Below, piece after piece: positions 1 to 5,948 of a stretch of 5,948 bases of DNA. A model generated the notes under the pieces. The model searched no databases and was not told the DNA's origin. It saw only the letters and a program-made list of their open reading frames with translations. A program made the translations under genes and the position numbers. The stretch spans positions 1-5,948 of the forward strand of contig CAMBRJ010000201.1 in the NCBI GenBank assembly GCA_945870175.1, read 5' to 3'. Each line of letters starts with the position of its first letter. Position 1 is the stretch's first letter. This DNA is from Gemmatimonas phototrophica. GTDB lineage: Bacteria; Gemmatimonadota; Gemmatimonadetes; Gemmatimonadales; Gemmatimonadaceae.

Positions 1-428
1 AACAAGTTCGGCTTCGGCACGATGCCCACTCGACCGAGGTCTAACCGATCGGCATCCCAGCACGCCCGCAGCGTGGGATCGCCGGTGGAATGACCGTCGG
101 TGTGCAACGCGCACGCGTCATACAGCAGCGCGAAGCGGGCGTCATCGAGATGCACCAGCGAACCGCGCCACGCTCGCGCCAGATCGCCCCCGCGCATGCC
201 GTGCCCGTGGTCGACATCCTCGTTCACTCGACGCGAGTCGTGGAACAGCGCGAACAGCCGCACCACCTCGGTGTCGCCGCCGTTCGCTTCGGCCACCCGT
301 AAGCCGTTCTCCAGCACACGCGCCCAATGCACGACCCCGTGATCGCCGCGCCATGGCAACGCGTAGTCGCGAAGTATCTCCTGCAGAATCAGCGCGTGAT
401 CATGCAGCAGGCGCGCGCTATTTCCCAA
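1..428 (-). CDS. HD-domain metal-dependent hydrolase, C-terminus outside the window
   Basis: Partial gene, about 142 codons visible, reading off the left edge. Translating the minus strand gives an HD-superfamily pattern. Numbered from the TTG start, it has GDHGVVHW (H34), FHDSRR with the HD doublet at 63-64, LHTDGHS (H109 and H113) and CWDADRLDL (D125, D127). HD proteins bind divalent metals and usually hydrolyse phosphate esters or nucleotides; the substrate here is unknown. No signal peptide is seen, so it is probably cytoplasmic. There is no in-frame ATG near the N-terminus. The best start is TTG at 428-426, overlapping the end of the upstream dienelactone hydrolase gene by 11 nt; CTG at 410-408 is an alternative. 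No strong ribosome binding site precedes either, so translation coupled to the upstream gene is likely. The HD assignment is firm; the start is uncertain. Confidence 0.8.
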   Translation of the reverse strand, partial: MGNSARLLHDHALILQEILRDYALPWRGDHGVVHWARVLENGLRVAEANGGDTEVVRLFALFHDSRRVNEDVDHGHGMRGGDLARAWRGSLVHLDDARFALLYDACALHTDGHSTGDPTLRACWDADRLDLGRVGIVPKPNL

Positions 429-1392
429 GTTTCGCCCGGAAGAACGCGATCGTCTTCGGCCATGCGGCCGCGGCGGCGGCGGTGTTCGGCGCGTTGCCGT
501 CCTGACCACGCAGGAAGCCGTGTCCCGCGCCGTCGAAGAGGTGCCACTCGTACGACTTGCCGAGGGACTTCATCGCGGAGTCGGTGGCCGGAATCGTCGC
601 GTTGATACGCGCATCGTTGCCGCCATAGAGGCCAAGCACCGGCGCCTTGATCGCCCCCATCTGATCGGCCGTTGGCGGCGAGCCGTAGTACACCACCGAA
701 GCACCGAGCCCCGGCGCTGTCGTGGCGTGCAGGAACGAACGGCCACCGCCCCAGCAGAAGCCCACAATGCCGTACTTCGGCAACGCCGATGGTAAGGACA
801 TGCCGTACTTCGCCACGGCATCCAGAATGCGCGTACCGACTTCCGGCGTCACCTGGCCGATCGCCGCGCGCCCCTGATCGGGCGCCGGATCGGCCTTGAG
901 ATCACCCGTGCGAAACATCGTCGTGAGATCAGGCGCAATGCCGATAAACCCGTCAGCCGCGAGCTGATCGGCCACCGACCGCGTCCACGTGTTGATGCCC
1001 GTGTTCTCGTGCAGCGCAATCACCACCGGCGCCTTGTCCTTGCGCTCAGGGTACACCACCCACGCCATCACACTGTCCGTGGCGTTCACCTTGATCGCGA
1101 CCCACTCCGCATGACGCGGCGACGCCGCCATGCGGGCGGCCGCCGTGCCGGCCGACGCCGGAATGCCACCCGCCTGCTGCGCCGACAATAAAGACGGCAC
1201 GCCAACGTCCACGGACGACACCTCGTGGTTCGCGTGCGCAGCGGCCACGACCGCCGACGCAGCGGTCATCGCCGCAGAGGTCGCCGTGGGCTGTGCCGCC
1301 GCCGTCGCGGCCGAGGCGGGTCGGGCCCGGCCGGCCACGAAACCGGATCCAGCGAGAGCGACCGCGGCCGTAAGGCCAAGAATCATGCGCAT
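418..1392 (-). CDS. exported dienelactone hydrolase family protein
   Basis: 324 residues. The N-terminus (MRM, then a hydrophobic run to about residue 21 and ASA at 26-28) is a Sec-type signal peptide with likely cleavage after residue 28. Residues 29-95 are Ala-rich with no recognisable fold. The alpha/beta hydrolase domain covers about 97-322. It shows HENTGIN (E129), the nucleophile elbow GFCWGGG (C213), GGNDARI (D260) and GAGHGF (H291). The spacing of these residues is close to the Glu36/Cys123/Asp171/His202 set of Pseudomonas dienelactone hydrolase (47 and 31 residues here, 48 and 31 there), so the enzyme looks intact. Family members hydrolyse dienelactones in chlorocatechol breakdown, but many homologues have other or unknown ester substrates, and no catechol genes are nearby. 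The start has a GGAG site 5 nt upstream. It probably forms a two-gene unit with the HD-domain gene, which overlaps its 3' end. Export and the long Ala-rich segment are unusual compared with the cytoplasmic enzyme. Confidence 0.9.
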   Translation of the reverse strand: MRMILGLTAAVALAGSGFVAGRARPASAATAAAQPTATSAAMTAASAVVAAAHANHEVSSVDVGVPSLLSAQQAGGIPASAGTAAARMAASPRHAEWVAIKVNATDSVMAWVVYPERKDKAPVVIALHENTGINTWTRSVADQLAADGFIGIAPDLTTMFRTGDLKADPAPDQGRAAIGQVTPEVGTRILDAVAKYGMSLPSALPKYGIVGFCWGGGRSFLHATTAPGLGASVVYYGSPPTADQMGAIKAPVLGLYGGNDARINATIPATDSAMKSLGKSYEWHLFDGAGHGFLRGQDGNAPNTAAAAAAWPKTIAFFRAKLGK

Positions 1393-1397
1393 GAAAG

Positions 1398-1401
1398 CTC
1401 C
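1398..1401 (-). promoter_or_regulatory. ribosome binding site of the dienelactone hydrolase gene
   Basis: GGAG on the minus strand, 5 nt before ATG at 1392-1390. It supports this start over the in-frame Met two codons later. Confidence 0.7.
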
Positions 1402-1587
1402 AAGGAGTGTGAGCCTGCAGAGGACGACGTGAAGGCGCTGTTTCTAGAACGGCAGAGGTCGGCTCGCGCACAACATCTCGCCCCACCGCTCACACAAAAT
1501 AAAGGATAGCTTGCAATCACAGTGCAACAGACCGCACGTCGCCGCGGGCGTCTCCGCACCGTCTCGACGCTCATGCCCCACGACTCC

Positions 1588-1591
1588 GAGG
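1588..1591 (+). promoter_or_regulatory. ribosome binding site deciding the start of the DUF4412-like gene
   Basis: GAGG lies 6 nt before ATG at 1598. It decides the start: the reading frame is open further upstream (to a TTG at 1511), but only the ATG at 1598 has this site and is followed directly by a signal peptide. Confidence 0.75.
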
Positions 1592-1597
1592 TGCACC

Positions 1598-2668
1598 ATG
1601 CGCTCCGTCTCTCGCTCTGCACTGTTGCTCGTTGCCGTCGTCCTGCCACGCCTGGCGCTCGGACAAGGCGTGACCGTGCAAAGTGTTGCCGACGTTCGGC
1701 TGCAAGGCGCCCTTGGTGTGGCGGCAAACATCGCGGCAAAGCTTGGCGGCGGCAGCATGCACGACATTGCCTCCACCACGTATGTGTCTGGACACCGGAT
1801 GCGCACCGAGTCGGCGGCATCGGCATCGATCATCGATGCCGATGCCGGACGGATCACGACGATCGATCATAAGCAGAAGTCGTACACGTCGATGACGTTC
1901 GCCGAGATGTCCGCGGCCATGCAGCAAGCCGCGCAGTCGGCGAAGGAGAAAGGCAAGGATGCGAAGACGGACGACGATTCGCTCTCCTTCAAGTACAAGG
2001 TGGCAGTCGACCGTCCTGGTCAGCGGGAGAGAGTGTCCGGCTACGACGCGGAGCGCGTGTTCATTACCGTGACCATCGAAGCGCAGGTCACGGCCGACGG
2101 CAAGAAGGATCAGTCCGTCGGCAACCTCGTGTTCCTGCTAGACCAGTGGATCTCGAAGGATGCCCCGCAAATCGCCGCGCTCCGTGAATTCCAGCGCGCC
2201 TATGCGCAGAAGATGGGTCAGGAATTCCGCGCACAGGTGCAGGGATTGCAGAGTGTCCTCGCCAACGATCCGCGCATGAAGAACGGCTTCGAGGCCGCCG
2301 CCAAGGAATTGGCGAAGGTTCCCGGCATCGCGTTGAAGAGCGCCACCTATGTGTCCCTCCTGCCGGTCGATATGGAATACGACCGCGCACTAACGCTCGG
2401 CGACGGCGCCACCGCCGAGGCCAAGGAGAATGCGGCGAAGAAGGACGAGAAGCCGCAAGGCGGCGGATTCCGCGGCATGATGGGCGCGGTGAAGGCCGCG
2501 GCGGAGAATGCCGCGAAACAATCGGAAAAGCCGTCGGGCAAGTCGGCGCCGCCCAAGCAGTCGCTGCTGATGACCGTGACCGACGACGTGAAGAGCATCA
2601 CGCGCGGCGCCGTGCCCGCCGAGATGTTTGCGCCGCCGGCGGACTACAAGGAAGTCAAGCGGCCGTAA
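1598..2668 (+). CDS. secreted protein resembling DUF4412 (LolA-like fold)
   Basis: 356 residues from ATG 1598. Residues 1-23 form a signal peptide (MRSVSRS, a Leu/Val-rich core, then ALG-QG). The mature part starts with a beta-rich pattern I associate with DUF4412/LolA-like proteins: YVSGHRMRTES (62-72), SIIDADAGRITTID (77-90) and KSYTSM (94-99). A Lys-rich polar segment follows (about 101-128), then VSGYDAERVFITV (146-158) and LDQWISKDAP (181-190), matching the GY and W-x-x-KD positions I remember for that family. The middle (190-245) looks helical, 270-320 is a low-complexity Ala/Lys/Gly/Pro insert, and the C-terminus (338-356, VPAEMFAPPADYKEV) is the typical ending. Such proteins are thought to sit in the periplasm and bind a hydrophobic ligand or lipoprotein; the function is not established. 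It is longer than a usual single-domain member, mainly through the 270-320 insert. The family call is from memory of patterns, so moderate; gene reality and secretion are near certain. Confidence 0.8.
   Translation: MRSVSRSALLLVAVVLPRLALGQGVTVQSVADVRLQGALGVAANIAAKLGGGSMHDIASTTYVSGHRMRTESAASASIIDADAGRITTIDHKQKSYTSMTFAEMSAAMQQAAQSAKEKGKDAKTDDDSLSFKYKVAVDRPGQRERVSGYDAERVFITVTIEAQVTADGKKDQSVGNLVFLLDQWISKDAPQIAALREFQRAYAQKMGQEFRAQVQGLQSVLANDPRMKNGFEAAAKELAKVPGIALKSATYVSLLPVDMEYDRALTLGDGATAEAKENAAKKDEKPQGGGFRGMMGAVKAAAENAAKQSEKPSGKSAPPKQSLLMTVTDDVKSITRGAVPAEMFAPPADYKEVKRP
1815..1847. repeat. 33-bp near-perfect palindrome inside the DUF4412-like gene
   Basis: Two 16-nt arms (1815-1830 and 1832-1847) are exact reverse complements around a single central C at 1831. 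The left arm is built from two copies of CGGCAT followed by CGAT. The region encodes residues 73-84 (AASASIIDADAG) of the secreted protein. In RNA it would fold as a 14-bp stem with a 5-nt AUCAU loop. Confidence 0.9.
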
Positions 2669-2684
2669 GGCGCATCGCTACGGC
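2662..2684. terminator. possible bidirectional terminator between convergent genes
   Basis: GCCGTA (2662-2667) and TACGGC (2679-2684) are inverted repeats with an 11-nt loop and include parts of both stop codons of the converging genes. The stem is short (6 bp) and no T tract follows on either strand, so this is weak. It is the only candidate in a 9-bp convergent gap. Confidence 0.2.
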
Positions 2685-3688
2685 GCTCGCTTCTCCACGT
2701 CAGCCAAGAACGCGCGCACCGCGGCGATGTAGTCCGCCGGCTTCTCACGCATCGCCGCATGCGCGCCGCCCGGAATCACCACCAGCCGTGCGTCGCGCAT
2801 CGTCTTGCGAAATTCCTCGAGCGTCGTCGGGCGCGCTTCGTCGAATTCGCCGGCGATGAACAGCGACGGTGCGGTGATTTCGTCCATGTCGGCCGAACGC
2901 GTCCACGACCTGAGCGAGCCATTCGACAGGAACTCGGTGGGTCCCCACATCTGCCGATAGATCGTATCGTTCGAGGCCACCCCTTCGCAGCGCGCAATGG
3001 TAGGTGTAGGCAACCGTCGCACGTGACGCGCATAGAACGAATCGGTCGCCGCTTGGTAGGCGGGTGAATCGAGCGTGCCGGCCTTCTCATTGTCGTCGAG
3101 CACTTTCTGAATCGACTCCGGCAACTGCTCGCGCAAACTGTCGGCGTCGGCGATCCACCGCGGCGTCGAAATGAGCGGGCTGCTGAAGATCACTGACTTC
3201 ACACCCGTCGGCTTCGTGGCAATCATGTACTCCGCCGCCAGTGCCCCACCCCACGAATGCCCCAGCAGATGTACCGCGTCGAGCTTGAGCGCGCGGCGCA
3301 CCGCGTCGACCTCCTGCACGAAACGCGGAAAATTCCAGAGCGACGTGTCGGTGGGATGCTCGGAGCGTCCCGAGCCCAGCTGATCGTAGAAGATCACGGG
3401 CCGCTCGTTGGCGAGCGGGGCCAGCACTTCGAAGCGGCATGACGTGCCACCGGGGCCGCCATGCATCGCCAGCAACGGCACGCCGGGACCGTTGCCGATC
3501 TTGCGGTACCACACCTTGCCGCCGGGCACATCGATCATGCCCTCTTCCGACGGGAACGTGTCGGTCGCCGCCGCTGCCAGAGTGCTGTCGGCGACGGTAT
3601 CGGCGTTCGGAGCACAGGCCGCGATGGAGCACGCCGCAGCGATGACGGTCGCGGCAACGACGCGCGAGGCGAAACGGAATGAGATCAT
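2678..3688 (-). CDS. proline iminopeptidase family lipoprotein (alpha/beta hydrolase, S33)
   Basis: 336 residues. The N-terminus has a charged start, a hydrophobic stretch and a lipobox IAAC with C25, so export and lipid anchoring are likely; a short linker reaches about residue 45. The hydrolase domain shows HGGPGG (76-81, oxyanion region), YDQLGSGRS (101-109), GHSWGG (143-148, nucleophile S145), GEFDEARP (280-287, acid D283) and GGAHAAM (308-314, H310). HGGPG plus DQLGSGRS are hallmarks of proline iminopeptidases and tricorn-interacting-factor-F1-like aminopeptidases, which release N-terminal residues, often proline, from short peptides. GPTEF (249-253) in the cap region is also typical. 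All catalytic residues are present. A surface or periplasmic location suggests peptide scavenging, but the true substrate cannot be read from sequence. The stop is 9 bp from that of the convergent secreted-protein gene. There is no Shine-Dalgarno; see the promoter entry for likely leaderless expression. Confidence 0.9.
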   Translation of the reverse strand: MISFRFASRVVAATVIAAACSIAACAPNADTVADSTLAAAATDTFPSEEGMIDVPGGKVWYRKIGNGPGVPLLAMHGGPGGTSCRFEVLAPLANERPVIFYDQLGSGRSEHPTDTSLWNFPRFVQEVDAVRRALKLDAVHLLGHSWGGALAAEYMIATKPTGVKSVIFSSPLISTPRWIADADSLREQLPESIQKVLDDNEKAGTLDSPAYQAATDSFYARHVRRLPTPTIARCEGVASNDTIYRQMWGPTEFLSNGSLRSWTRSADMDEITAPSLFIAGEFDEARPTTLEEFRKTMRDARLVVIPGGAHAAMREKPADYIAAVRAFLADVEKRAP

Positions 3689-3694
3689 CCGTCA

Positions 3695-3723
3695 ATTATG
3701 CGACAATGGCCGCCACTTGTCGA
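3695..3723 (-). promoter_or_regulatory. sigma70-like promoter of the iminopeptidase lipoprotein gene
   Basis: On the minus strand, TCGACA (3723-3718; 5 of 6 to TTGACA), a 17-bp spacer and CATAAT (3700-3695; 5 of 6 to TATAAT). Six nt separate the -10 element from the ATG at 3688, so the predicted +1 is the A of the start codon. This implies a leaderless mRNA and fits the absence of a Shine-Dalgarno site. The -35 lies in the loop of the hairpin at 3703-3741. Confidence 0.5.
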
Positions 3724-3741
3724 GCAAGTGACGGCCATCGT
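3703..3741 (-). terminator. 17-bp hairpin downstream of the LVIVD lipoprotein gene
   Basis: Arms 3703-3719 and 3725-3741 enclose a 5-nt loop. On the minus-strand transcript all 17 positions pair, two of them as G-U wobbles; on a plus-strand transcript the same two positions would be A-C mismatches. The stem is thus suited to the minus strand, the strand of the flanking genes. It begins 19 nt after the stop of the LVIVD gene, a usual place for a terminator or 3'-end-protecting stem. No U tract follows, so intrinsic termination is not proven. Confidence 0.55.
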
Positions 3742-3760
3742 ATTCCCGCCTCGTGCGCCC

Positions 3761-5719
3761 TTACATCGCCAGCGCCTGCAGATCCTGCAGCGCCTTCTTG
3801 AGCAGGTCGACCTTGGCCGGATCACAGCTGCGGCTGCCCTCGACATCCGTCACCAGCTTGGCCAACGCCGCGTTCCGCGCTCCGCCATTGGCCTTCTCGG
3901 CGGTCGCGATCTGCGCGCGGATGTCACCGATCTTGGCCGACGCCACACAGCCCTTCCGCTCGAGCTGATCGGTAAACGCCTTCGCCAGCGCGAAGCTGGG
4001 CGGCCAGGAAATCTTTGGCTGTCCCTGCGCGTTCAGATAGTCCCACTTCACGGTGTTGGCCGCATCGATCTCGTTCTGCGAGATGAACTCGCTCGGCACC
4101 AACTGCGCCACGTCCATGCCGCGCGCAATCTCCGAGCTCACGATGTTGCCGTTGTACCAGTACACCGACCACGAACCGCCCATCTCCATACGCGTGCTGT
4201 CCACCGGACCACGGTCGAAGCTGGCGATCTCCTTCGGGTTGGCCGCATCGGTCCAGTCGAACACCGAAATGCCACCCTGGTACCACGACTGCACCATCAC
4301 GTCGCGCCCCGGAATCGGAATCAGCGAGCCGTTGTGCGCCACGCAGTTTTCGTTCTTGGTCTGGTACGTGGGGATCTTGTAGTAGCTCTGGAACACCAGC
4401 TTCTTGTTCACGATGTTGAAGATCGCGTTGGCGCCCCATTCCGGCTTGTCGAGCGCGCGGCACTTGGGCGAACCACCACCGCCCCATTCGTCGCTGAACA
4501 GCATCTTCGTGCCATCGTTGTTGAACGTGGCCGAGTGCCAGTAGGCAAAGTTCGAGTCGGCTACGGCATCGAGGCGCACCGGGGCGATCGGATTGCTGAT
4601 GTCGAGCAGGATGCCGTGTCCTTCACAGGCGCCGCCAGCCAGCCCAAGCGCCGGGTACACCGTGATGTCATGGCACTGCGACCCTTCGCTTACCGTCGTC
4701 GCGACGGCCGGCGGCTTGTCCATGCCCTGCGCCGCCAGCATGCGCGTCACGAGCGCGTTCACCACCGGACGCGCCGCTGCACTATCCGCCGCGGTCGCCG
4801 CCGTCGCACCGCGCGCCTTCACGATGCTGTCGACCACCGGCTTCACCATCTGATCCGGCAGAATCACCTCTTCGTTCATGGCCGGAATCATGATCGTGAA
4901 CGCCCCCTTGGCCTTGGCGGCATCCATGTCGGCCTTGTCGGCCGCCGATGCGCCATGGCCCTTGGCCGCGCCGAGACCCGCGAAGATATTCGCGCGCCCC
5001 ACGACGGCCGCCGCCGCCGGATTCGCCAGCGGCACCTTGATGATTTCAATGCGCAACCGCGAGGAGTTCGCGTCACCACTGGGCGCGGCCACACACTCAG
5101 CCATCTCACCAGCCGGACGGATGCCCGACGACCCCGACACGTAGATGTACACGTTGTTCTTGTCCTTCGGATCTTCGAGTACCGTGTGCGTATGCGAACC
5201 GCGACACGTCTGCACATTCGCCACCAGCTTCGGCTCACGGATGTTCGTGATATCGAAGATGCGCACGCCGCGCACGCGATCCTTGCTCACCACATCCTTC
5301 ACGCCGCCCGGCTTGCAATCAATACGGCCGTTCATCGCTTCGGCCGACATGAACATGAGATTCTTGTACACGCTCACGTCGTTCTGCGAGGCGGGGCACT
5401 CGTAGGCTACCACGAGCTTCGGCGTCGACGGATTGCTGATATCCCACACCACCGGGCCGTTGTAATTGCCCTGAATGACGTAGTTGCCCGTGAAGGCCAG
5501 GTCGGAGTTGGTCTCGCCCAGGAACCCCTTGGGCGACACGGCCTTGCTCACGACCTTCAAATTGGACGTGTACTCGGCCGCGTCGAACAGGCCGGCTTTC
5601 AGTGTGTTGCGGGGGTCGCTCGCGGGCGACGGGGCGGTCACCGGCTTTCGCGGGGCGCAGGCGGCAAAGGCGGTGGCGGCAGCAACGGCCAGCACAGCGC
5701 GGAGGGGAAGAGCATGCAT
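3761..5719 (-). CDS. LVIVD-repeat beta-propeller lipoprotein
   Basis: 652 residues from ATG 5719. The signal peptide MHALPLR plus an Ala/Val-rich core ends in lipobox FAAC (C21), so it is probably lipid-anchored outside the inner membrane. LVIVD-type blades are visible: VVWDISNPSTPKLVVAYE (90-107), VRIFDITNIREPKLVANV (152-169), ILLDISNPIAPVRLDAV (370-386) and ISVFDWTDAANPKEIASF (484-501). Conserved-looking motifs include SHTHTV (175-180), CHDITVYP (349-356), WHSATF (394-399) and CVAHNGSLIP (459-468). An Ala-rich segment at about 250-345 separates the blades, and the last 70 residues are helical. Ten cysteines besides C21, an even number, fit disulfides. LVIVD repeats form propellers with no assigned enzymatic role; a surface binding or scaffold function is inferred. 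The frame is open to a GTG at 5782, but ATG 5719 puts the charged N-region directly before the hydrophobic core. No Shine-Dalgarno is seen. The following iminopeptidase lipoprotein gene is on the same strand. Confidence 0.85.
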   Translation of the reverse strand: MHALPLRAVLAVAAATAFAACAPRKPVTAPSPASDPRNTLKAGLFDAAEYTSNLKVVSKAVSPKGFLGETNSDLAFTGNYVIQGNYNGPVVWDISNPSTPKLVVAYECPASQNDVSVYKNLMFMSAEAMNGRIDCKPGGVKDVVSKDRVRGVRIFDITNIREPKLVANVQTCRGSHTHTVLEDPKDKNNVYIYVSGSSGIRPAGEMAECVAAPSGDANSSRLRIEIIKVPLANPAAAAVVGRANIFAGLGAAKGHGASAADKADMDAAKAKGAFTIMIPAMNEEVILPDQMVKPVVDSIVKARGATAATAADSAAARPVVNALVTRMLAAQGMDKPPAVATTVSEGSQCHDITVYPALGLAGGACEGHGILLDISNPIAPVRLDAVADSNFAYWHSATFNNDGTKMLFSDEWGGGGSPKCRALDKPEWGANAIFNIVNKKLVFQSYYKIPTYQTKNENCVAHNGSLIPIPGRDVMVQSWYQGGISVFDWTDAANPKEIASFDRGPVDSTRMEMGGSWSVYWYNGNIVSSEIARGMDVAQLVPSEFISQNEIDAANTVKWDYLNAQGQPKISWPPSFALAKAFTDQLERKGCVASAKIGDIRAQIATAEKANGGARNAALAKLVTDVEGSRSCDPAKVDLLKKALQDLQALAM

Positions 5720-5763
5720 TCGGATTGGCGGGTAACGGGAGGAGAGAGAGCATGCGGCGCGAC

Positions 5764-5801
5764 GATAGAGGGAGTCTATCACCGTTCGCGGCGTTCGTCA
5801 G
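5764..5801 (-). promoter_or_regulatory. weak promoter and overlapping palindrome upstream of the LVIVD gene
   Basis: On the minus strand, CTGACG (5801-5796; 4 of 6), 17 bp and TAGACT (5778-5773; 4 of 6). This would start transcription near 5766, about 46 nt before ATG 5719 and downstream of the alternative GTG at 5782, which supports the ATG. GATAGA(N5)TCTATC at 5764-5780 is a perfect inverted repeat covering the -10 and predicted start, a possible operator. Individually weak matches. Confidence 0.25.
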
Positions 5802-5948
5802 GGCTGTGAGGATCCTACGGTGTGGTGGGACGGATCGTTTCGCCCGCGCCGCGCTCGGGTGCGCGATCAGCCGGGTCCACTACATTCCACCGCTATGCGA
5901 TCAACCCCCTCCACACGCCGCCCGCGCCGATGACGGAGCCGCGCCCCG
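5802..5948. other. right-edge flank with no supported gene
   Basis: GC-rich sequence without a convincing frame. An ATG at 5895 stops after 12 codons. An ATG at 5930 is open to the window edge (MTEPRP) but has no ribosome binding site and too little sequence to judge. Confidence 0.4.

Larger units (their letters stand above)
1393..1597. promoter_or_regulatory. divergent intergenic region
   Basis: This 205-bp gap separates the divergent dienelactone hydrolase gene (minus) and the DUF4412-like gene (plus), so it must hold the promoters of both or share one control region. The only AT-rich patch is about 1490-1520. On the minus strand a weak hexamer pair can be proposed: TTGCAC (1527-1522), 18 bp, TTTATT (1503-1498). 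I see no convincing pair on the plus strand. Two small symmetric elements are present: TTGCA(N7)TGCAA at 1511-1527 and the 8-bp palindrome TTCTAGAA at 1442-1449. Either could bind a regulator or be chance. An open frame extends upstream of the DUF4412-like gene through this region, but the Shine-Dalgarno site argues against using it. Confidence 0.4.

Noticed and set aside
1046..1486. Other frames of about 140 residues across the dienelactone hydrolase N-terminus and divergent region
   Set aside because: They have low-complexity Arg/Gly composition, no ribosome binding site and no recognisable domain; they are shadows of the real gene.
1511..1597. N-terminal extension of the DUF4412-like gene
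   Set aside because: The extra 29 residues would bury the signal peptide, and the Shine-Dalgarno site points to ATG 1598.
3765..3800. Repeated CTGCAG and GCGCC units near the 3' end of the LVIVD gene
   Set aside because: Imperfect symmetry, explained by the repeated Leu-Gln-Ala coding of the C-terminal helix.
5720..5782. GTG start extending the LVIVD lipoprotein by 21 residues
   Set aside because: It would place a polar, Arg-containing stretch before the signal peptide and has no ribosome binding site.
3698..5809. 703-residue plus-strand open frame opposite the LVIVD gene
   Set aside because: It is rich in Arg and His with no family motifs, and is the antisense of a gene with a signal peptide, lipobox and LVIVD repeats. 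Long antisense frames are expected in GC-rich DNA.

Overview
This is a GC-rich bacterial chromosomal window with ordinary, tightly packed protein genes. Four of the five genes have export signals, and two of those four carry a lipobox, so a Gram-negative organism making many exported and lipid-anchored proteins is likely. The gene set (DUF4412-like secreted protein, LVIVD-repeat lipoprotein, exported dienelactone-hydrolase-like enzyme) and the codon use remind me of Gemmatimonadota. That is inference from family recall, not a database result.

Layout, left to right. (1) A minus-strand HD-domain hydrolase runs off the left edge; its start overlaps the end of the next gene. (2) A minus-strand exported dienelactone hydrolase family protein, with an intact Cys-Asp-His triad, is probably cotranscribed with the HD gene. 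(3) A divergent intergenic region of about 200 bp follows. (4) A plus-strand secreted protein resembles DUF4412 (a LolA-like fold); a 33-bp near-perfect palindrome lies inside its reading frame. (5) A minus-strand lipoprotein of the proline iminopeptidase family (alpha/beta hydrolase, S33) converges on it, with only 9 bp between the stop codons. (6) A 72-bp gap holds a 17-bp-stem hairpin overlapping a good sigma70-like promoter. (7) A long minus-strand LVIVD-repeat beta-propeller lipoprotein follows. (8) The right edge is non-coding as far as I can tell.

How the parts may work together. The LVIVD lipoprotein and the iminopeptidase lipoprotein are in tandem on the same strand. The hairpin plus promoter between them suggests they are at least partly separate transcription units. 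The iminopeptidase gene looks leaderless: its predicted +1 is the A of the ATG. The dienelactone hydrolase and the DUF4412-like genes have clear Shine-Dalgarno sequences.

I found no mobile element, CRISPR array, RNA gene or defence-like cassette, and no evidence for a new multi-gene system. The most interesting signals are small: the strand-specific hairpin with an embedded promoter, the leaderless start, and the palindrome inside a coding region.
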